From Streptomyces griseoincarnatus (lineage in GTDB: Bacteria; Actinomycetota; Actinomycetes; Streptomycetales; Streptomycetaceae), in assembly GCA_014649575.1 (NCBI GenBank), contig BMTH01000003.1, positions 434,001-498,000 on the forward strand: a stretch of DNA of 64,000 nt. The letters run 5' to 3'. The stretch's first letter is position 1. Each line of letters begins with the position of its first letter. Position numbers and translations under genes: made by a program. Below are positions 58,197 to 64,000 of this stretch, piece after piece. The notes under the pieces were generated by a model that was not told where the DNA came from, did no database searches, and worked only from the letters and a program-made list of their open reading frames with translations.

Positions 58197-58892
58197 ATGA
58201 CGCGCACGAGTGGGACGCAGGGGGGCCCGGTGGCCCTGAGCAGGGACGGGCTGCCCGCGTGGCTGGACCCTGTGGTCCGCGCCGCCGAGACGGTCCGGCC
58301 CACACAGCTGAGCCGCTTCCTGCCGCCCGAGGACGGCTCGGGACGGCAGTCGGCCGTTCTGATCCTCTTCGGTGAGGACGAGCGCGGACCCCAGCTGCTG
58401 CTCATGGAGCGGGCCAGTTCGCTGCGCTCGCACGCCGGGCAGCCGTCCTTCCCGGGCGGCGCCCTCGACCCCGAGGACGGCGACCCGCAGGGTGAAGGAC
58501 CGCTGCGGGCGGCGCTGCGCGAGGCCGAGGAGGAGACCGGGCTCGACCCGTCCGGCGTGCAGCTCTTCGGCGTGCTGCCGAGGCTCTACATCCCTGTCAG
58601 CGGCTTCGTCGTGACGCCCGTGCTCGGCTGGTGGCGCGAGCCCACCCCGGTCGGCGTCGTCGATCCGAACGAGACGGCGCGGGTGTTCACCGTGCCCGTG
58701 GCCGATCTCACCCACCCGGACAACCGTGCGACCGCGATCCACCCCAGCGGCTTCCACGGACCCGCGTTCCTGGTCGAATCGGCCCTCGTGTGGGGGTTCA
58801 CCGCGGGGGTCATCGACCGGTTGCTGCACTTCGCGGGCTGGGAGCGTCCCTGGGATCGGGACAAGCAGGTCCCGCTGGACTGGAGGGCGTGA
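58197..58892 (+). CDS. NUDIX hydrolase, CoA-diphosphatase type (NudL-like)
   Basis: A 231-residue NUDIX protein. LLLMERASSLRSHAGQPSFPGGALDPEDGD and AALREAEEETGLDPSGVQLFGVLPRLYIPVSGFVVTPVLG are typical of the NudL/NUDT8 CoA-pyrophosphatase group. The Nudix helix is REAEEETGL. The start is ATG 58197 (MTRTSGTQGG). It lies 91 bp after nth and 45 bp before the MarP-like protease, all on one strand, the same order as in mycobacteria minus the thioredoxin-like gene. Confidence 0.92.
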   Translation: MTRTSGTQGGPVALSRDGLPAWLDPVVRAAETVRPTQLSRFLPPEDGSGRQSAVLILFGEDERGPQLLLMERASSLRSHAGQPSFPGGALDPEDGDPQGEGPLRAALREAEEETGLDPSGVQLFGVLPRLYIPVSGFVVTPVLGWWREPTPVGVVDPNETARVFTVPVADLTHPDNRATAIHPSGFHGPAFLVESALVWGFTAGVIDRLLHFAGWERPWDRDKQVPLDWRA

Positions 58893-58937
58893 CAGGGTGG
58901 GCGCCGTGCTGCGTAGGACGAGGCGAGGCGTGAATCG

Positions 58938-60137
58938 GTGAACGTGCTGGACATCCTGCTGCTGGTGGCAGCCGTGTGGTTCGCCGTGGTCGGATACCGA
59001 CAGGGCTTCGTCGTCGGCATCCTGTCGGTGGTCGGATTCCTCGGGGGCGGCCTCGTCGCCGTCTACACGCTGCCCGTCATCTGGGACGCGATGACGGACA
59101 ACGCCGAGGTGGGCACCACCGCCGCCGTCGTGGCGGTCGTGGTCGTCATAGTCTGCGCCTCCGTAGGCCAGGCCCTGACCACCCATCTGGGCAACAAGCT
59201 GCGCCGGTACATCACCTGGTCCCCGGCCCGCGCCCTCGACGCCACCGGCGGGGCCCTCGTCAACGTCGTCGCGATGCTCCTGGTCGCCTGGCTGATCGGC
59301 TCCGCCCTCGCCGGGACGACGCTGCCGACGCTCGGCAAGGAGGTGCGCGGCTCCAAGGTCCTGCTCGGCGTCTCCCGCGCACTGCCGGACCAGGCGGACA
59401 TCTGGTTCGCCGACTTCTCGTCCGTCCTCGCTCAGAACGGCTTCCCGCAGGTCTTCAGCCCGTTCGCCAACGAGCCCATCACGGACGTCCGTCCGCCCGA
59501 CCCGGCGCTCGCGGGCAGCCCTGTCGCCGCCCGCGCGCAGCGCTCCATCGTCAAGGTGACGGGCACGGCGACGAGCTGCGGCAAGGTCCTGGAGGGCACC
59601 GGCTTCGTCTTCGACGACCGGCGCGTCATGACCAACGCCCATGTGGTGGGCGGCGTCGACGAGCCGGTCGTGCAGATAGGCGGCGAGGGCCGCACGTACG
59701 ACGCCACGGTCGTCCTGTACGACTGGAAGCGCGACATCGCCGTGCTCGACGTGCCCGACATGGACGCGCCCGCGCTGCGGTTCGCCACCGAGGACGCGGG
59801 GAGCGGGGACAGCGCGATCGTCGCCGGCTTCCCGGAGAACGGCGCGTACGACGTCCGCGCGGCACGGCTGCGGGGGCGCATCACGGCCAACGGCCCCGAC
59901 ATCTACCACCGCGGCACGGTGCGCCGCGACGTGTACTCGCTGTTCGCGACGGTCCGTCAGGGCAACTCCGGCGGCCCGCTCCTCACCCCCGAGGGTGAGG
60001 TCTACGGCGTCATCTTCGCGAAGTCGCTGGACGACGCCCAGACGGGATACGCGCTGACCGTGGACGAGATCCGCGAGGACATCGCCAGGGGCCGCAGCGC
60101 CGCCCAGGAGGTGGACAGCGACAAGTGCGCGCTCTGA
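58938..60137 (+). CDS. marP: MarP-like membrane serine protease
   Basis: A 399-residue protein: four N-terminal helices of the CvpA/colicin-V-production type (residues 1-125), then a chymotrypsin-like protease domain with His235 (TNAHVV), Asp266 (KRDIAVLD) and Ser344 (RQGNSGGPL). Cys214 and Cys397 could form the disulfide known in Mycobacterium tuberculosis MarP, a periplasmic protease needed for acid and oxidative-stress survival that processes the hydrolase RipA. It starts at GTG 58938. The next gene, on the opposite strand, encodes an epoxide-hydrolase-like protein as in mycobacteria. Confidence 0.94.
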   Translation: MNVLDILLLVAAVWFAVVGYRQGFVVGILSVVGFLGGGLVAVYTLPVIWDAMTDNAEVGTTAAVVAVVVVIVCASVGQALTTHLGNKLRRYITWSPARALDATGGALVNVVAMLLVAWLIGSALAGTTLPTLGKEVRGSKVLLGVSRALPDQADIWFADFSSVLAQNGFPQVFSPFANEPITDVRPPDPALAGSPVAARAQRSIVKVTGTATSCGKVLEGTGFVFDDRRVMTNAHVVGGVDEPVVQIGGEGRTYDATVVLYDWKRDIAVLDVPDMDAPALRFATEDAGSGDSAIVAGFPENGAYDVRAARLRGRITANGPDIYHRGTVRRDVYSLFATVRQGNSGGPLLTPEGEVYGVIFAKSLDDAQTGYALTVDEIREDIARGRSAAQEVDSDKCAL

Positions 60138-60465
60138 GCGGAAACCGGAGCTGCCGGGACGTCAGGAACGGCCGGTCGGACCGTCAGCCCCGCGGGTGAC
60201 GGAGCCGGACCGATACCCAGCGCGCACGGCGGCGGAGAATGCGCGGGATGCCGACCCTGAGATCCGTAGCTGCCATCTGTGGTGCACCGCCTCGCTGGTG
60301 GGAGCCCACACCGCTCGCCGAGCGGCGATTGCGGCTTGCGTCACTGTAGTCGTGCGTCCAGCCCATACCCGGACGTGTGCCCCCGCCCCAAGGTCGATAA
60401 CCGCCTGAGGGGCCGCCAATTGGCCTATGCGCCAGGCAATTGGCGTTCGTATGACCGGTGACCCG
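60138..60465. other. Spacer between convergent genes
   Basis: A 328-bp spacer. A palindrome GCCAATTGGC (60415-60424) and a near copy GCAATTGGC (60436-60444) lie 20 bp apart near the right end. Short frames on both strands are unconvincing and mutually overlapping. No strong terminator or RNA gene was seen. Confidence 0.45.
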
Positions 60466-61416
60466 TCACCGGTCCGGCTCGGGATCCTTCAGCCAGTTGA
60501 TCAGCTCGGTCGAGAAGGCCACCGGGTCCTCCTCGTGCGGGAAGTGCCCCAGCCCGTCGAACAGCCGCCAGCGGTACGGCGCCTCGACGTACTGCCCCGA
60601 ACCCGCCGCGCTGCGCGTGCGCACCACCGGGTCCAGCGAGCCGTGCAGATGCAGCGTCGGCACCCGCACCGGGCGCTTCATCCTGCGGTTGAACTGGATG
60701 CCGTCAGGGCGGGCCAGCGACCGCACCATCCACCGGTACGGCTCGATCGAGCAGTGCGCCGTGGACGGGATGCACATGGCCCGCCGGTAGGTTTCCAGGA
60801 CCTTCTCGTCGGGCGGCTGCGGCCCCGACCACTCCTGGATGAGCCGCGCCACCATCGCCCCGTCGTCCGCGGTGAGCCGGCGCTCCGGGATCCAGGGCCG
60901 CTGGAAGCCCCAGATGTGCGACTGCGCGGCCGTCTGCCGGGCGTCGGCGAGCATCGAGGAGCGCCAGCGCCGCGGGTGCGGCATCGAGGACACCGCGAGC
61001 CGCCGGACGAGCTTGGGGCGCATCGCCGCGGCCGTCCAGGCGAGATAGCCGCCCAGGTCGTGGCCGACGAGCGCGGCGTCCGGCTCGCCCAGGGAGCGGA
61101 TCACGCCGGTGATGTCCAGCGCGAGGTTGGCCGGGTCGTAGCCGCGCGGGGTGCGGTCGCTGCCACCTACGCCCCGCAGGTCCATGGCGACGGCCCGGAA
61201 CCCGGCGCCGGCGAGCGCCGTGAGCTGGTGCCGCCAGGTCCACCAGAACTGGGGGAAGCCGTGCAGCAGCAGCACCAGCGGGCCGTCGCCCAGCTCCGCG
61301 ATGTGGAAGCGGGCGCCATTGGCGGCGACGTCCCGGTGGACGAGTCCCGGGGCGTCCGGGAGGTCCAGGCGTACGACCGATGCAGGTTGCGCCGAAGGAG
61401 TGGCGGGGTCCGTCAT
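60466..61416 (-). CDS. Alpha/beta hydrolase, epoxide-hydrolase type
   Basis: A 316-residue hydrolase with HGFPQFWWTWRHQ (oxyanion HGxP at 52-55), the nucleophile Asp120 in LVGHDLGGYLA, a cap domain (YRRAMCIPSTAHCSIEPYRWMVRSL) and His in GLGHFPHEEDP. An Asp nucleophile plus the HGFP motif marks epoxide hydrolases (or dehalogenases). It corresponds to mycobacterial EphE by position. ATG 61416 overlaps the holin-X gene stop by 4 bp. Confidence 0.92.
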   Translation of the reverse strand: MTDPATPSAQPASVVRLDLPDAPGLVHRDVAANGARFHIAELGDGPLVLLLHGFPQFWWTWRHQLTALAGAGFRAVAMDLRGVGGSDRTPRGYDPANLALDITGVIRSLGEPDAALVGHDLGGYLAWTAAAMRPKLVRRLAVSSMPHPRRWRSSMLADARQTAAQSHIWGFQRPWIPERRLTADDGAMVARLIQEWSGPQPPDEKVLETYRRAMCIPSTAHCSIEPYRWMVRSLARPDGIQFNRRMKRPVRVPTLHLHGSLDPVVRTRSAAGSGQYVEAPYRWRLFDGLGHFPHEEDPVAFSTELINWLKDPEPDR

Positions 61417-61901
61417 GAGGACGAGCGTGCCACAGCCTCGATGGCCTCGGGGCCACGGTGCGCGGGGAGGGCCGGACGCGGGTGCGGCTTGGCCTTCTGC
61501 AGCACGCCGGCCGTCTCCTTCACCGAGGCGGCGACCTTCTGCGGGCCGCGGCCCTTCTTGGCCTTCTTGGCGAAGACGACGCCGATGAGGGCGAGGAGCC
61601 CGGCGACGAGGCAGTTCGCCGCGAAGGACAGCAGGAAGCACACCGCCAGGTTCCAGCCGCTCCAGGTGCGGATGCCGTAGGCGAGCGCGAAGTTCAGCAT
61701 CGGCAGGGAGAACAACAGCAGCACGCCCGCCGCCGTGAACGCGCCGCCGCTGGTCGCGCCCCGCTTCACGTCCTGCCTGAGCTGCGCCTTCGCCAGCGCG
61801 ATCTCGTCGTGCACCAGCGCCGACATCTCCGCCGTCGCCGTGGCGAACAACTGGCCGATGCTGCGTTCGGCGCCGACCGGGCTGCCGTCGGGTGCGCTCA
61901 T
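61413..61901 (-). CDS. Actinobacterial holin-X / DUF1469 membrane protein
   Basis: A 162-residue protein with an amphipathic N-terminal half (SIGQLFATATAEMSALVHDEIALAKAQLRQDV), two transmembrane helices (GAFTAAGVLLLFSLPMLNFALAYG and LAVCFLLSFAANCLVAGLLALIGVVFA) and a basic C-terminal tail. This is the phage-holin-family / Holin-X pattern, a chromosomal family of unknown role, not a lysis gene. It is translationally coupled to the epoxide-hydrolase-like gene downstream. Confidence 0.9.
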   Translation of the reverse strand: MSAPDGSPVGAERSIGQLFATATAEMSALVHDEIALAKAQLRQDVKRGATSGGAFTAAGVLLLFSLPMLNFALAYGIRTWSGWNLAVCFLLSFAANCLVAGLLALIGVVFAKKAKKGRGPQKVAASVKETAGVLQKAKPHPRPALPAHRGPEAIEAVARSSS

Positions 61902-61951
61902 CGCGGTCTCCCTCTTCTCCGTACGCCTCGCGTACGTCCGTCGTGCCTGCG

Positions 61952-61982
61952 CGGGACGGTCCCGTTCGTTTGTACCGTCCCG
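61952..61982 (-). terminator. Terminator of nhaA
   Basis: CGGGACGGT (61952-61960) and ACCGTCCCG (61974-61982), 9-bp perfect arms with a 13-nt loop, 5 nt beyond the nhaA stop in its direction of transcription. Confidence 0.75.
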
Positions 61983-61987
61983 TCAGA

Positions 61988-63427
61988 TCATGCCGGACCG
62001 TCGTGCCGATCGCCTGCCCCGCCCGGCAGTTGTGCAAGCGCGTCGCGTGCGGCGGCCTTCTCCTTGGCGAGCCGCCGGTGCTCGGCGGCCTTCTTCTCCA
62101 GGATGCTTGCCATACGGAGGTGGTACTCCGGGTCGTCCTGCTCGTAGACGTCCGGTACCCCGCTGAGGTCCTCGTCCCGCTCCTCCTCCTCGGTCAACTT
62201 GCGGTACCTGGCGTTCCTGATCTTCAGCAGGACGGTCGCCAGGACGGTGGCGAGGAGTGAACCGGTGAGGACGGCGGCCTTCACACTGCCGCTCATCGTC
62301 GCGTCGTCCTCGAAGGCCAGCTCGCCGATGAGCAGCGACACGGTGAAGCCGATACCGGCGAGGGCGGCCACCGCGAACACGTCCGCCCAGGCCAGGTCGT
62401 CGCTGAGGGAGGCGCGGGTGAACCGGGACGTCAGCCATGTGCCGCCGAAGATGCCGAGCGTCTTGCCGACGACCAGGCCGAGGACGACGCCGAGCGTCTC
62501 GGGCTGCGTGAACACCTTGCCGAGGGCATCACCGGAGACCGCGACACCGGCGCTGAACAGCGCGAACATCGGCACGGCGAAACCGGCCGACACCGGCCGG
62601 ACCAGGTGCTCGATGTGCTCTCCGGGCGAGTGCTCCTCGCCCTCCTCACGGTGGCAGCGCAGCATCAGGCCCATGGCGACACCGGCGATGGTGGCGTGGA
62701 TGCCGCTGTTGTACATCAGCCCCCAGATGACCAGGGCCAGCGGAACGTACAGGTACCAGCCGCGCACCCGCTTGCGCAGCAGCAGCCAGAAGAGGGCCAG
62801 GCCCGCCACCGCGCCGCCGAGTGCGGCGAAGTTCAGCTGGTCGGTGAAGAAGATTGCGATGATCAGGATCGCGAACAGGTCGTCGACGACCGCGAGGGTG
62901 AGCAGGAAGGCGCGCAGCGCGCTGGGCAGCGAGGTGCCGATGACGGCGAGCACGGCCAGCGCGAACGCGATGTCGGTGGCGGTGGGCACGGCCCAGCCGG
63001 CGAGGGAGCCGCCGCCCACTCCGGCCGTGACCGCGTAGACCAGCGCGGGCGCGATCATGCCGCACAGGGCGGCGACGACCGGCAGGGCGGCGGCCTTCGG
63101 GTCGCGCAGGTCACCCGCGACGAGTTCCCGCTTGAGTTCGACGCCGGCGACGAAGAAGAAGATCGCGAGCAGGCCGTCGGCCGCCCAGTGCGCGACGGAC
63201 AGGTCCAGTCCGAGCGAGGAGGGGCCGAAGTGCCAGTGGCTCACCGTCTCGTAGCTGTCACCCAGTGCGGGTATGTTCGCCCACACCAGCGCGGCGACGG
63301 CGGCGAGCAGCAGCAGGACGCCGCCGACGGTCTCCGTGCGCAGGGCCTCCGCGACGAAGTTCCGCTCGGGCAGGGAGAGCCGGCCGAAGGTCTTGCGGGG
63401 GGAAGGGGTAGGGGCGCTCACAGGCAT
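61988..63427 (-). CDS. nhaA: Na+/H+ antiporter NhaA
   Basis: A 479-residue antiporter: about twelve helices, the NhaA motif FFFVAGVELKRELVAGDL, the TM4 region AVPTATDIAFALAVLAVIG, and the ion-binding Asp pair in TLAVVDDLFAILIIAIFF. The C-terminal cytoplasmic tail is long and charged (KLTEEEERDEDLSGVPDVYEQDDPEYHLRMASIL...), beyond the E. coli length of 388, a common actinobacterial extension. NhaA expels Na+ at alkaline pH. It starts at ATG 63427. The spacer before it holds an AT-rich palindrome. Confidence 0.95.
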   Translation of the reverse strand: MPVSAPTPSPRKTFGRLSLPERNFVAEALRTETVGGVLLLLAAVAALVWANIPALGDSYETVSHWHFGPSSLGLDLSVAHWAADGLLAIFFFVAGVELKRELVAGDLRDPKAAALPVVAALCGMIAPALVYAVTAGVGGGSLAGWAVPTATDIAFALAVLAVIGTSLPSALRAFLLTLAVVDDLFAILIIAIFFTDQLNFAALGGAVAGLALFWLLLRKRVRGWYLYVPLALVIWGLMYNSGIHATIAGVAMGLMLRCHREEGEEHSPGEHIEHLVRPVSAGFAVPMFALFSAGVAVSGDALGKVFTQPETLGVVLGLVVGKTLGIFGGTWLTSRFTRASLSDDLAWADVFAVAALAGIGFTVSLLIGELAFEDDATMSGSVKAAVLTGSLLATVLATVLLKIRNARYRKLTEEEERDEDLSGVPDVYEQDDPEYHLRMASILEKKAAEHRRLAKEKAAARDALAQLPGGAGDRHDGPA

Positions 63428-63826
63428 GTCCTCTGGTAGACGGGCAGCACAAATCGTGTGCCGACCAGACTTCCCGGCGCCCCATGAGATTACTTTTTGC
63501 CGTTCTTTAGCTTAGCTAACGTGCTCACGGACCGCACCAGCAGCATCAGCGACCCGGGCGCGGAGCGGCCGACGGGCCCCTGGCAGGGGAACGGGCGGGG
63601 TCGTGGGCCCTGACCTGCGGAGATGGTGACCGGCGGGCGGGTGCGCCCAGCCGCGCCCGGCCGCCGCGCGGGGCCTGACGTGGTTTGGCTCACAGGGCGG
63701 GGACCCGCCGCACAGGACGCCGCCCGTGCCCCCACGAGCGGGGCACGGGCGGCGGTGCACTGGGCCGGACGGGTGCCGGCGGGCTTGGGCCCGCCGCCGT
63801 CGCCCCTGCGCGGGCAGGGGTGCCGG
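63428..63826. other. Spacer between acs and nhaA
   Basis: A 399-bp spacer with both flanking genes on the minus strand. Near nhaA is a rare AT-rich patch with the 13-bp palindrome TTAGCTTAGCTAA (63507-63519), a plausible promoter or operator element. The remainder carries the acs terminator (annotated) and no credible gene. Confidence 0.5.
63718..63754 (-). terminator. Terminator of the acetyl-CoA synthetase gene
   Basis: CGCCGCCCGTGCCCC (63718-63732) and its exact complement (63740-63754), 15-bp arms with a 7-nt loop, 73 nt beyond the gene's stop. Confidence 0.85.
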
Positions 63827-64000
63827 TCAGTCCTCGCTCGGCGCAGCCGGAAGCTTCGCCTGGATGAGGTCCATGACCGTGGAGTCCGTCAGCGTGGTGA
63901 CGTCGCCGAGCTGGCGGTTCTCCGCGACGTCCCGCAGCAGACGCCGCATGATCTTGCCGGAGCGGGTCTTCGGCAGCTCGGCCACCGGCAGGATCCGCTT
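63827..64000 (-). CDS. acsA: Acetyl-CoA synthetase, C-terminal 57 residues (cut by window edge)
   Basis: The visible end reads [47 protein letters not shown] and ends [10 protein letters not shown]. The [13 protein letters not shown] motif holds the conserved catalytic Lys whose acetylation controls acetate:CoA ligases, and GDxxTLxD is the usual AcsA ending. The enzyme activates acetate to acetyl-CoA via acetyl-AMP. The rest of the gene lies to the right of the window. Its position beside the NhaA-MarP block agrees with the mycobacterial order (Rv3667). Confidence 0.93.
   Translation of the reverse strand, partial: KRILPVAELPKTRSGKIMRRLLRDVAENRQLGDVTTLTDSTVMDLIQAKLPAAPSED

Noticed and set aside
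60162..60419. A gene of about 85 codons on the minus strand (or an overlapping plus-strand frame of 70 codons) between marP and the epoxide-hydrolase-like gene.
   Set aside because: The two candidates occupy the same DNA on opposite strands, neither has a convincing ribosome binding site, and no family features are visible.
61413..61901. Phage lysis gene or prophage remnant (holin-like protein).
   Set aside because: The holin-X/DUF1469 family is a widespread chromosomal actinobacterial family. There are no phage genes nearby, and the gene is coupled to a housekeeping hydrolase.

Overview
The window is a 64 kb stretch of actinobacterial chromosome, almost certainly Streptomyces or a close relative. 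GC content is very high with GC-rich third codon positions, GTG and TTG starts are common, and there is a WblA-type WhiB regulator, a Streptomyces-type Crp, an overlapping lysC-asd pair, and many genes whose start codon lies 6-7 nt after a TANNNT -10 box (leaderless transcripts). Most of the window is core chromosome. The only clear foreign DNA is a decayed integrative element of about 1.9 kb in a tRNA-Pro gene.

Layout. 0-3.7 kb: a DUF3151 gene, then tryptophan-to-anthranilate catabolism (tryptophan 2,3-dioxygenase, kynureninase, and a neighbouring HGGxW hydrolase that could be the missing formylkynurenine formamidase). 3.8-10.2 kb: a four-gene overlapping operon (secreted or anchored alpha/beta hydrolase, acyltransferase-3 membrane protein, histidine kinase, response regulator), followed by a paralogous kinase/regulator pair. 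10.2-15.2 kb: a VOC protein, a cytochrome P450, and an ABC exporter divergent from a MarR/GbsR-type regulator. 15.2-21.9 kb: a diacylglycerol-kinase-like protein, purA, a GntR regulator with a class III aminotransferase, and a DJ-1/PfpI-MarR operon behind a compact palindromic operator. 22-28 kb: a membrane Ser/Thr kinase, a SLATT-domain protein, ybaB-recR-DUF5063, and an ankyrin protein. 28-33 kb: lysC-asd, then an ECF sigma factor with a membrane partner. 33-41 kb: SURF1, an S9 peptidase, and a potassium/proton homeostasis group (RCK-type channel-like protein, CPA2 antiporter, TrkA-C regulatory protein).

40.9-44.2 kb is the accessory zone. It holds remnants of a PIN toxin and an IclR regulator, then a tRNA-Pro gene whose 3' half is duplicated 1.9 kb away. 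Between the two copies lie a truncated tyrosine integrase, an internally deleted HNH endonuclease related by eye to phosphorothioate-DNA restriction enzymes, and an intact ribbon-helix-helix/PIN toxin-antitoxin pair.

45-64 kb is a conserved actinobacterial block: metallophosphoesterase, YqeY, PBP1, WblA, two ArsA/Get3-like ATPases, DUF4177, RidA, NUDIX, MBL hydrolase, Crp, endonuclease III, NUDIX, MarP-like protease, epoxide-hydrolase-like protein, holin-X protein, NhaA and acetyl-CoA synthetase. From memory this closely follows the Rv3667-Rv3683 order of Mycobacterium tuberculosis. A repeat-rich spacer of about 770 bp and several strong hairpins are the main non-coding features. I see no CRISPR array, rRNA operon, intact prophage or complete secondary-metabolite cluster. 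The strongest candidates for new biology are the element remnant with its surviving toxin-antitoxin pair, the 22-bp-periodic repeats before the ECF sigma gene, the orphan hairpin before lysC, and the histone-tailed endonuclease III.
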